This document shows positions 1 through 7,110 of a stretch of DNA of 21,140 nucleotides, piece after piece. The first letter of the stretch is position 1, and each line of letters begins with the position of its first letter. The DNA is from UMGS1590 sp036303105 (GTDB taxonomy: Bacteria > Bacillota > Peptococcia > Peptococcales > Peptococcaceae), in the NCBI GenBank assembly GCA_036303105.1, contig JAXJBF010000067.1:1-21140 (forward strand), given 5' to 3'. A program made the position numbers and the translations under genes. The notes under the pieces are model-generated. The model saw only the letters and a list, made by a program, of their open reading frames with translations, was not told the DNA's origin and ran no database searches.

Positions 1-492
1 CTTGAATTTCAGCATGTAAAACCAGGGAAAGGTGCCGCTTTTGTTCGTACAAAGCTGAAAAACCTGAAGACCGGTGCGACCACTGAATTGACCTTCCGTG
101 GCGGCGAAAAACTGCCAAAGGCTACGATTGATCGCGCTATGATGCAATATCTCTATTTTGATGGTGATGGCTATGTCTTCATGGACAACAACACCTATGA
201 ACAGGTCAGCCTGACTGCTGATCAGCTGCAGGGTGGCGAAAAGTTCCTGAAGGAAAACATGGACTGCCAGATCAACAGCTACAATGGTGATGTCCTTGGC
301 GTTGAACTGCCAAACACCGTAGAACTGACCGTTGCTGAAACCGAACCAGGGATCAAGGGCGATACCCAGTCTGGTGGTACCAAGCCTGCAACCATGGAAA
401 CTGGCGTGGTTGTCAACGTACCATTCTTCGTTAACACCGGCGATGTGCTTCGTATTGATACACGTACCGGTCAATATATTGAAAGAGCGTAA
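1..492 (+). CDS. efp: Elongation factor P, 5' end outside window
   Basis: Translation elongation factor that binds stalled ribosomes between the P and E sites and helps form peptide bonds at consecutive prolines. The frame is open from base 1; 163 codons are present, so about 20-25 N-terminal residues of the usual 185 or so are missing. The KPGKGAAF loop near the window start holds the lysine that is modified in many bacteria (the 10th residue visible here). The middle part with MQYLYFDGDGYVFMDN is the OB-like domain II, and the C-terminus TGQYIERA is the classic EF-P ending of domain III. A zinc-ribbon gene follows after 36 bases in the same direction, so the two are probably cotranscribed. 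Identification is secure; only the start is unknown. Confidence 0.97.
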   Translation, partial: LEFQHVKPGKGAAFVRTKLKNLKTGATTELTFRGGEKLPKATIDRAMMQYLYFDGDGYVFMDNNTYEQVSLTADQLQGGEKFLKENMDCQINSYNGDVLGVELPNTVELTVAETEPGIKGDTQSGGTKPATMETGVVVNVPFFVNTGDVLRIDTRTGQYIERA

Positions 493-528
493 CTGCTTGG
501 ATAGAAGACCGAAAGGGGTTTCAAGAAA

Positions 529-975
529 ATGGATTTATCACAACATGCAGCTTATCTGAGAGGTTTGGCAGAAGGCAAGGGTTTAACCGAAGACGCTGAA
601 AAAGGCGATTTTGTAAAAGCGCTGCTGGCTTGCATCAACGATATGGCAGAAGAAATCGAATCACTCGAAGAATATGTGCATGAATTAACGGAATACGCAG
701 AAGCCATCGACGAAGATCTCGGCGATGTTGAAGACTATGTCTTTGATGATTTTGACGACGATGATGTTGATGTCGACGATGATGACATTTTCGTGGAAAC
801 GGAATGCCCTGTTTGCGGTGAAACCGTTGGTTACTATCAGGGCGACTATGATGAACCTGTAGAAGTCCTCTGTCCAAACTGCGATGCTGTCGTTGCAGTC
901 CTTGGAGAAGATGACGATTATGAAGAAGTGGAAGATGACGAGATCGTCCTCGACGATGAACTGGACGAAGACTAA
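529..975 (+). CDS. Acidic zinc-ribbon protein (CD1247 N-terminal domain type)
   Basis: 148 residues, function not established. The N-terminal 60 or so residues (MDLSQHAAYLRGLAEG...) resemble the domain found in Clostridia and Negativicutes proteins annotated as CD1247-like, often located beside efp. This is followed by a strongly acidic linker of Asp and Glu (about residues 62-90), then a zinc ribbon with C93-x2-C96 and C115-x2-C118, and a second acidic tail to the end. A GAAAGGGG ribosome site precedes the ATG, and a terminator follows at 1040-1068, so it is the last gene of the efp unit. The acidic runs suggest interaction with a basic partner such as a ribosomal or nucleic-acid-binding protein, but this is inference. 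Existence of the gene is well supported; its role is unknown. Confidence 0.85.
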   Translation: MDLSQHAAYLRGLAEGKGLTEDAEKGDFVKALLACINDMAEEIESLEEYVHELTEYAEAIDEDLGDVEDYVFDDFDDDDVDVDDDDIFVETECPVCGETVGYYQGDYDEPVEVLCPNCDAVVAVLGEDDDYEEVEDDEIVLDDELDED

Positions 976-1039
976 TCGCGTAATATCAGGCTGGAATCTG
1001 TGCCAGTCTGGGATTGACTTTCATTCTTAAAAAAGAAGT

Positions 1040-1068
1040 AGCCTTTGTCTCTTGGCAAAGGCTTTTTT
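1040..1068 (+). terminator. Intrinsic terminator of the efp unit
   Basis: An 8-bp stem, AGCCTTTG at 1040-1047 pairing with CAAAGGCT at 1056-1063, is followed by five more T. It lies 64 bases after the stop of the zinc-ribbon gene and ahead of the next gene, so it should end the efp transcript. Confidence 0.85.
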
Positions 1069-1110
1069 GCGTTGTAGCAGAAGATGCAGCGCAGGTAAAG
1101 GAGGAACGAC

Positions 1111-2418
1111 ATGCAAAAGACGAAGCATGACATCGTCATTGAATACATTGAAAGCTTGGAGGTCGGCGAAAAAGTATCTGTGCGTCAGCTGGCGCGGCAG
1201 ATGAATATCAGTGAAGGCACCGTGTATCGTGCCATCAAAGATGCAGAAAACCAAGGCCTCGTTTCCTCTATTCCCAAAGTGGGGACGATCCGCATTGAAC
1301 AGGAAAAGGAACGCTCCATTGATTCGCTGACCTATCGTGAGCTGACAAATATTGTGGAGGGCCAGCTGTTGCATGGCGCCGACAAGAGCGAGGGCGCACC
1401 AAAAGCCTTCTTTGTAGCGGGCAGTGTGGCTCATTTGCGGGAGAAGAAACCACTGCCATCAACAATGATCATCGGTGAATACAGCAAAGAACTGATGGAC
1501 TATGTATACAGCCATAATCTGCCTGTCATGCTGACCGGTGACAGTGGTATTGCCGCTAAGAATCGTTTGGCAGCCATGTCCGATAAAACCGTTGTTATTT
1601 CTACACCATATGACATTTTTGATGCCATCATTGCCATCAACCAGGCGATCGTTGGCAGTGTACAGCAGCGTGAGCTGGTGACCATTGCGGATATTATGAC
1701 CACCGATCCTTACGTCTTGCAGCCTATTGATACCGTTGGCGATTGGCAGGCATTAAGCCTGCACACAGGCCACAGGGAATTTCCTGTGGTGAATGCCGAT
1801 GGCAAACTCGAAGGCATGGTGACTGCTTATGATGTCACTGGCGAGCCAAATTCTGCTTACGTGGAAGAGGTCATGACGCCAAATCCTGTTGTGGTTCACA
1901 GCGATACCTTAGTGAGCTATCTGGGGCGTCTGTTGGTGCTTGAGCAGGTGGAACTGGTGCCTGTTGTTGATGCCGATAACACCCTGATTGGTGTCGTTGG
2001 CCTCAAAGATTTCATTGAAGCGCAGCAAACCATCCAGAAACAGCCGCATCTCGGCGATACGTCTGATAACATTTGTATGAGCGGCTTTTCCTTGGTGGCG
2101 CGTGAACCGGATGTCATTCTTTCCGGGCGTATCATCCCTTACATGTTGGATGAATATGGCAATTTGAGCCTTGGTACCTGCAATATTTTCAGTGCCAACG
2201 CGGCAGTGATTGCCCTGCGTGTTGTTAAGAACCTGCAAGGTCAGGCTTTTCAGGTTTCGACGCGCTTTTTCAGTGAGATTGGCGCCGATGAAGACGTTTA
2301 TCTGCTGCCGTTGCTTTCAGAACTTAATGGTCATCACCACGCATCGGTGCGCATTGAAACCATCGACGGGCGCTTGGTCGCCAATAGCGAAGTGGACCTG
2401 CTGATTCGTGAAAATTAA
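1111..2418 (+). CDS. ytoI: YtoI-like regulator: HTH, DRTGG, CBS pair, hotdog domain
   Basis: 435 residues, close in length and domain order to Bacillus YtoI. Residues 1-65 form a winged helix (VSVRQLARQMNISEGTVYRA). About 75-190 is a DRTGG-like domain. Two CBS repeats begin near 191 (ADIMTTDPYVLQP) and 251 (EEVMTPNPVVVH). From about 320 to the end is a hotdog-fold region (SGFSLVAREPDVILSGRI...), as in acyl-CoA thioesterases. CBS pairs usually bind adenine nucleotides, so the protein is likely a nucleotide- or acyl-CoA-responsive DNA-binding regulator; its targets are not known. AAAGGAGG six bases before the ATG fixes the start. The dnaE start lies 12 bases beyond its stop, so both are likely cotranscribed. 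In Bacillus ytoI also lies close to dnaE, but there with nrnA and other genes between, which are absent here. Confidence 0.85.
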   Translation: MQKTKHDIVIEYIESLEVGEKVSVRQLARQMNISEGTVYRAIKDAENQGLVSSIPKVGTIRIEQEKERSIDSLTYRELTNIVEGQLLHGADKSEGAPKAFFVAGSVAHLREKKPLPSTMIIGEYSKELMDYVYSHNLPVMLTGDSGIAAKNRLAAMSDKTVVISTPYDIFDAIIAINQAIVGSVQQRELVTIADIMTTDPYVLQPIDTVGDWQALSLHTGHREFPVVNADGKLEGMVTAYDVTGEPNSAYVEEVMTPNPVVVHSDTLVSYLGRLLVLEQVELVPVVDADNTLIGVVGLKDFIEAQQTIQKQPHLGDTSDNICMSGFSLVAREPDVILSGRIIPYMLDEYGNLSLGTCNIFSANAAVIALRVVKNLQGQAFQVSTRFFSEIGADEDVYLLPLLSELNGHHHASVRIETIDGRLVANSEVDLLIREN

Positions 2419-2430
2419 TAGGGGAATGTT

Positions 2431-5400
2431 ATGAAACCTTTTGTTCATTTGCATAATCATACCGCCTATAGCCTGCTTGATGGCGCTGGCCGCATTTCTG
2501 ACGAAGTGGCCCGTGCTGCTGAACTGGGAATGCCGGCATTGGCACTCACCGATCATGGGGTGATGTATGGTGCTGTTGAATTTTACCGCGCCTGCCAAAA
2601 AGCAGGCATTAAGCCAATCATTGGCTGCGAAGTCTATGTGGCGCCGCGCACGCGCTTTGACAAAGAGAACAAACGGGATGCTTCGCCATACCACCTGATT
2701 TTGCTTGTCAAAAACGATACCGGCTATCGCAATCTCTGCAAGCTGGTAACATTGAGTTCGATCGAAGGTTTCTATTACCATCCGCGTGTAGACCGAGAGC
2801 TGCTTAGTCAGCACCACGAAGGCCTTATTGCTATGAGTGCCTGCCTGGGCGGTGAGGTGCCGCGCTGTTTGATGAACGGTGACATGGAAGGTGCGCGTGA
2901 AGCTGCCACTTGGTACAGAGATCTTTTTGGTGAAGATTACTATTTTGAGCTGCAAAATCACGGCATTCCGGAGCAGGTAAAGGTTAACGATGGCCTTCAT
3001 GTGCTGAGCAAAGAATTAGGTGTGAAACTTGTTGCCACCAATGACAATCACTATGTCCGTGCCGAGGATGCCGAAGTGCAGGATGTGATGCTTTGCATCC
3101 AGACTGCAACCACGTTGGATGCGACCGATCGCATGCGTTTCAGCGGCCGTGAGTATTACTTCAAAAGCTACGAAGAAATGTTGCGCATGCTGCCCGATGA
3201 TGCCGAAGCACTGGACGAGACGGTGCGTGTCGCTGAAAAATGTAACTTTGATTTTACCCTTGGCCATCATTTCATGCCGAACTTTGATACGCCGGCAGGG
3301 ATGGATCACAAGGACTATCTGCGCAGCCTTTGCGAAAAAGGCGTTCAGCGCCGCTATCCTGACGCTGATGCCGATGTGTATGAGCGGCTGGATTATGAGC
3401 TTGGCGTTATTGACAAAATGGGCTACAATACCTATTTTTTGATCGTCTGGGATTTTGTCAATTATGCCAAGAACCATGGCATTTTTGTGGGCCCCGGGCG
3501 CGGTTCGGCCGCCGGGAGCATTGTTAGTTATCTGCTCGGGATCACCGACATTGATCCACTCAAGTATCAGCTGCTCTTTGAACGTTTTCTTAATCCTGAA
3601 CGTGTCAGCATGCCGGATATTGATATCGATTTCTGCTACGAACGACGCGGAGAAGTCATCGACTATGTTGCACAAAAATATGGCGCCGACCATGTTACCC
3701 AAATTATCACCTTTAACAGTATGCTGGCCAAAGGGGCTGTGCGTGATGTTGGGCGCGTGATGAATGTGCCGTTGTCGGTGGTCAATAAAGTCAACAAACT
3801 GATTCCTAACGAACTTGGCATCACACTCGATAAAGCCATCAATGCTTCTGACGAATTGCGCGAGCTCATCGATAACGACGAGAGCATTGCCCGCATGATT
3901 CACATGGCAAAGAGCCTGGAAGGACTGCCTCGCAATGCTGGGGTGCATGCAGCTGGGGTGGTCATTTCGGCAGAGCCTGCTGATCACTACCTGCCATTAC
4001 AGAAGACAAAAGAAGATGCAATCATCACCCAATATCCAAAAGACGATGTAGAATCCATTGGCCTTTTGAAGATGGATTTTCTTGGCCTGCGTACACTGAC
4101 CGTGGTCAACAAAACCATCGAGTCCATTCGTGCGCGCTATGGCATTGAAGTGGATTTTGACACCATTCCAGACGATGATCCTGCTACCTATCAGATGTTG
4201 TCCATTGGTGACTCGATCGGTGTTTTCCAGCTTGAAGGCACAGGTTTGCGTGCGGTGCTCAAAGAACTGCAACCCAATAACCTCGAGGACATCATCGCGC
4301 TGGTTGCGCTCTATCGTCCAGGTCCGCTTGGCAGCGGCATGGTGGAAGATTTCATCGCGCGCAAACACGGCGAACAAGCCATTACTTATTTTGACCCAAA
4401 GTTGGAACCGATTCTCAACACCACCTATGGTGTCATACTTTACCAGGAACAGGTCATGCAGATTGCTTCGGCCCTCTCTGGCTTTACCCTGGGCGAAGCA
4501 GATATGCTGCGCCGCGCCATGGGAAAGAAAAAACCGGAAATCATCGCCGGCTACAAAACCCAATTTATTGAAGGTGCTCAGAAAGGCGGCACCTCTGCAG
4601 AAACTGCGCAGAAGATTTTCGAGCTCATTGAATATTTTGCTGGCTATGGCTTTAATAAGAGTCACAGTGCTGCCTATGGGTTGCTCGCTTTCCAAACGGC
4701 CTGGCTCAAATGTCATTATCCAAAGGAGTTTATGGCCGAAACCTTGAATTCCTTCATTGATCGTCTCGACAAAGTGACGTTTTACATCAACGAATGCCGC
4801 CGCCTTGGCATTCCGGTGCTGCCGCCAGACATCAATGCCAGCGGTGTGAACTTTACAGCCACCGATGAAGGCATCCGCTTTGGCATGAGTGCCATTAAAG
4901 GCGTCGGCCAGCATCCGGTGGATCTCATTTGCGAGGCGCGAGCTGAAGCGCCGTTCACTTCTTTCCAGGATTTTTGCACGCGTGCTGAAATAGGTGGCAC
5001 CCTCAATAAGCGTGTCATCGAAGCGCTCATTAAATGCGGTGCGTTCGATTCCCTTGGTCAGGGCACACGCAGCCTGCTGGCAGTGCTCGACGAATGCGTT
5101 GCGCAGGCACAGCAGCTGCAAAAAAGCCGCAATTCCAATCAGATGTCTTTGTTTGATTTTGTGGATGCGCCAACACTCAATGAGGTCAGTGTTGAGATCC
5201 CTGACGTGGAAGAATTTGATCAGAACGAGCGGCTGCGTTACGAAAAAGAACTTCTTGGCATCTATGTCAGCGGGCATCCGTTGGACAGCGTTGAGGATCA
5301 GATCAAACGCATCGCCAATTGCAGCATTGGGGAAATCAGTGAACAGCTTGATAATGTGACGGTTACCTTGTGCGGCATTCTTACAGGCATTCGCATGCAG

Positions 5401-5865
5401 ACCACAAAAAAAGGAGATCTTATGGCTTATGCCACCCTCAGCGACCGTGAAGGTGACATAGACTTGCTGATTTTTCCACGTACATTGCCGCAGGTACGCA
5501 GTCAGCTGGAAGAAAACAATATCTGTAAAGTGGTTGGTCGAGTCAGCATTCAGGACGACGAAAAGAAAATTTTTGCCGAGACCATCGAGCCCCTGCGCTT
5601 TCGCGCGGTGGACCCATCCCAGGCTCCGGTGCGTGCGTTCGTCAAAATTGACGAAGCACTTCCCTATAACGGTGAAAACGTTTTGCAATTCCTGACCCGT
5701 GAGCCACGCGGTGAGGTGCCTGTGTTCTTTTATTACATGGCCGATCATCGCGTCGTGATGCTCAACGAGAACTATTGGGTCAATGACGACCCAGCGCTGT
5801 GGTCACGCATGCGTGACAGTTTTGGCAGCGCCAACGTCAACATTAAGCATCAGCATGAGGGCTGA
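2431..5865 (+). CDS. dnaE: DNA polymerase III subunit alpha (DnaE)
   Basis: 1144 residues, normal length for DnaE. It is the C-family replicative polymerase; in Gram-positive bacteria with PolC it extends primers on the lagging strand and works in repair. The N-terminal PHP domain starts at residue 5 with HLHNHTAYSLLDG and has TDHG at 40-43; its metal-binding histidines look intact. The polymerase core has PGRGSAAGS at 355-363 and PDIDIDF at 395-401, where D396 and D398 are the first two catalytic aspartates; D549 in KMDFLGL is the third. The C-terminal part carries an OB-fold (about 975-1060, VTVTLCGILTG). The absence of an inserted exonuclease domain separates it from PolC. GGGGA precedes the ATG by seven bases. 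No plus-strand terminator separates it from coaD, so readthrough into coaD is possible. Confidence 0.98.
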   Translation: MKPFVHLHNHTAYSLLDGAGRISDEVARAAELGMPALALTDHGVMYGAVEFYRACQKAGIKPIIGCEVYVAPRTRFDKENKRDASPYHLILLVKNDTGYRNLCKLVTLSSIEGFYYHPRVDRELLSQHHEGLIAMSACLGGEVPRCLMNGDMEGAREAATWYRDLFGEDYYFELQNHGIPEQVKVNDGLHVLSKELGVKLVATNDNHYVRAEDAEVQDVMLCIQTATTLDATDRMRFSGREYYFKSYEEMLRMLPDDAEALDETVRVAEKCNFDFTLGHHFMPNFDTPAGMDHKDYLRSLCEKGVQRRYPDADADVYERLDYELGVIDKMGYNTYFLIVWDFVNYAKNHGIFVGPGRGSAAGSIVSYLLGITDIDPLKYQLLFERFLNPERVSMPDIDIDFCYERRGEVIDYVAQKYGADHVTQIITFNSMLAKGAVRDVGRVMNVPLSVVNKVNKLIPNELGITLDKAINASDELRELIDNDESIARMIHMAKSLEGLPRNAGVHAAGVVISAEPADHYLPLQKTKEDAIITQYPKDDVESIGLLKMDFLGLRTLTVVNKTIESIRARYGIEVDFDTIPDDDPATYQMLSIGDSIGVFQLEGTGLRAVLKELQPNNLEDIIALVALYRPGPLGSGMVEDFIARKHGEQAITYFDPKLEPILNTTYGVILYQEQVMQIASALSGFTLGEADMLRRAMGKKKPEIIAGYKTQFIEGAQKGGTSAETAQKIFELIEYFAGYGFNKSHSAAYGLLAFQTAWLKCHYPKEFMAETLNSFIDRLDKVTFYINECRRLGIPVLPPDINASGVNFTATDEGIRFGMSAIKGVGQHPVDLICEARAEAPFTSFQDFCTRAEIGGTLNKRVIEALIKCGAFDSLGQGTRSLLAVLDECVAQAQQLQKSRNSNQMSLFDFVDAPTLNEVSVEIPDVEEFDQNERLRYEKELLGIYVSGHPLDSVEDQIKRIANCSIGEISEQLDNVTVTLCGILTGIRMQTTKKGDLMAYATLSDREGDIDLLIFPRTLPQVRSQLEENNICKVVGRVSIQDDEKKIFAETIEPLRFRAVDPSQAPVRAFVKIDEALPYNGENVLQFLTREPRGEVPVFFYYMADHRVVMLNENYWVNDDPALWSRMRDSFGSANVNIKHQHEG

Positions 5866-5873
5866 TGCGCCAT

Positions 5874-5905
5874 AAAAAAGCTGCCTGCCAATCAGGCAGA
5901 CAGCA
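5874..5905 (-). terminator. Minus-strand intrinsic terminator between dnaE and coaD
   Basis: Read on the minus strand, CTGCCTG pairs with CAGGCAG across a five-base loop (5881-5899), and the stem is followed by C and six T (plus-strand A 5874-5879). On the plus strand both flanks are A-rich, so no U tract would form for dnaE transcripts. The orientation fits transcripts coming leftwards from the HAD phosphatase gene through coaD. Confidence 0.75.
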
Positions 5906-5958
5906 AAAAAACATTGCATAAAGGTGCAATCAATTTAAAGAAAATAAGAGGAAAAACC

Positions 5959-6432
5959 ATGAAAATTGCAGTTTACTCAGGAACTTTTGACCCCATCACC
6001 AATGGACACATGTCCATCATCAAACGCGCCATCGGTCTTTTTGACAAAGTCTACATTGCAGTGGCGGAAGAAACCTATAAGAACACACTGTTTGATGTTG
6101 AAGAGCGCGTGGCACTCGTTAAGAAAAGTGTGGCGGATCTGGAAAATGTAGAGGCAGAAAAATTCACCGGTCTTCTGGTGGATTATGCACAGTCACGCGG
6201 CGCTGTTGCCATCGTGCGTGGCCTGCGCGTGATCTCTGACTTTGAATACGAAATGCAAATGGCCTCCTTCAACCGTCATTTGAATCCACATATCGAGACC
6301 GTATTTTTTACCGCCGACGGCGAATTTTCCATGGTCAGCTCCAGCATGATTCGCAACATTGCCAGTCTTCATGGCGATATTCAGGATTTTGTGCCAGCGC
6401 CCGTTTATGAAGCGCTGCTCAAAAAATACTGA
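5959..6432 (+). CDS. coaD: Phosphopantetheine adenylyltransferase (CoaD)
   Basis: 157 residues. It transfers AMP from ATP to 4'-phosphopantetheine to give dephospho-CoA, the fourth step of coenzyme A synthesis in the cytoplasm. The nucleotidyltransferase motif GTFDPITNGH is at residues 8-17, with T14 and H17 as the T/HxGH signature; RGLR is at 87-90 and the second nucleotide motif VSSSMIR at 126-132. The whole length matches the family. The start at 5959 is chosen because MKIAVYSGTFDP is the usual N-terminus and AGAGGA lies just upstream; an in-frame TTG at 5914 would add 15 unrelated residues. In many Firmicutes coaD sits directly after rsmD; here it lies about 2.7 kb before rsmD, right after dnaE. 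It is convergent with the next gene, with one base between stop codons. Confidence 0.97.
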   Translation: MKIAVYSGTFDPITNGHMSIIKRAIGLFDKVYIAVAEETYKNTLFDVEERVALVKKSVADLENVEAEKFTGLLVDYAQSRGAVAIVRGLRVISDFEYEMQMASFNRHLNPHIETVFFTADGEFSMVSSSMIRNIASLHGDIQDFVPAPVYEALLKKY

Positions 6433-6433
6433 G

Positions 6434-7078
6434 TCAGCGATGTTTTGCCAGGGGCAGCAATTCTGATAAGTGTGAAACCATATAAGTGGGTTGGGTCGCC
6501 AAAAGACTGTCGAGATCCACTGCTGTGAAACGAACGCCTGCGGTATCAACGTGGGCGTTTTTGCCACATAAAATATCATTGGGACTGTCCCCAATCATCA
6601 GGCACGCACTGGCATCCACACCGAGGGCATCGATGGTGTAGAGAATCGGTGCCGGATCTGGTTTGTGTGCGGTGGTTTTTTCCGGACCTACAAGAAGATC
6701 AATGAGATCGGTGATGCCGATGTGGTCCATCTGTGCCTGGGCATTCACTTCTTTTTTGGATGTCACAATCGCGTTGATACAGCCAGCATCGTGCAGGGCT
6801 TGGAGTGTTGCTCGCGCACCATCAATTTCCTTGAGCAGGCTTAGGCCAATGGCATCTGAATGCTTGCGATACACGTGCAGCAACTCTTCGGCATGAATGG
6901 GATCAAGGTCCTCCAATGCTTGCGCCAGTGGAATGCCGAAGGTTGCGGTGATGGTCTTTTCTGGTAAATCAACACCGAGTACCTCTTGGAACGCCAGCTT
7001 GAAGCAGTGGATGACATGCTGATTGCTGTCAAGCAGCGTGCCGTCAAAGTCAAACAAGAAAGTGGAATATTGTTTCAT
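6434..7078 (-). CDS. HAD-superfamily phosphatase (PpaX/Gph-like)
   Basis: 214 residues, a haloacid dehalogenase hydrolase of subfamily IA. D10 in FDFDGTLLD is the aspartyl nucleophile and D12 the acid/base residue. T106-S107 in IVTSKK is motif II, K139 (HKPDP) motif III, and GDSPND at 163-168 motif IV. Residues 19-90 form the helical cap. The closest named relatives by motif and size are pyrophosphatase PpaX and phosphoglycolate phosphatase Gph; sequence alone does not settle the substrate. The start is the ATG at 7078, preceded on the minus strand by CGGAGG and six bases; an upstream in-frame start at 7117 would overlap recG. It is the only minus-strand gene in the housekeeping block, divergent from recG (32 bases apart) and tail-to-tail with coaD. 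Confidence 0.92.
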   Translation of the reverse strand: MKQYSTFLFDFDGTLLDSNQHVIHCFKLAFQEVLGVDLPEKTITATFGIPLAQALEDLDPIHAEELLHVYRKHSDAIGLSLLKEIDGARATLQALHDAGCINAIVTSKKEVNAQAQMDHIGITDLIDLLVGPEKTTAHKPDPAPILYTIDALGVDASACLMIGDSPNDILCGKNAHVDTAGVRFTAVDLDSLLATQPTYMVSHLSELLPLAKHR

Positions 7079-7110
7079 GTAGTACCTCCGAAAAGAATAG
7101 GGGTGAGTTA

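Noticed and set aside
635..877. Minus-strand 80-residue Arg/His-rich frame opposite the acidic zinc-ribbon gene
   Set aside because: Its basic composition is simply the reverse complement of the GAT/GAC/GAA runs in the acidic protein.
990..1015. Short stem AGGCTGG/CCAGTCT after the zinc-ribbon gene, followed by TTGACT
   Set aside because: Only seven pairs with one G-U and no T run, and no -10 at proper distance from TTGACT; treated as chance.
3997..5748. 583-codon open frame on the minus strand opposite dnaE
   Set aside because: No known motif and no ribosome site; dnaE on the plus strand is certain. Long antisense frames arise from codon bias.
5914..5958. Upstream TTG start for coaD
   Set aside because: It would add 15 residues not seen in the family; the ATG at 5959 has a proper ribosome site and the canonical N-terminus.
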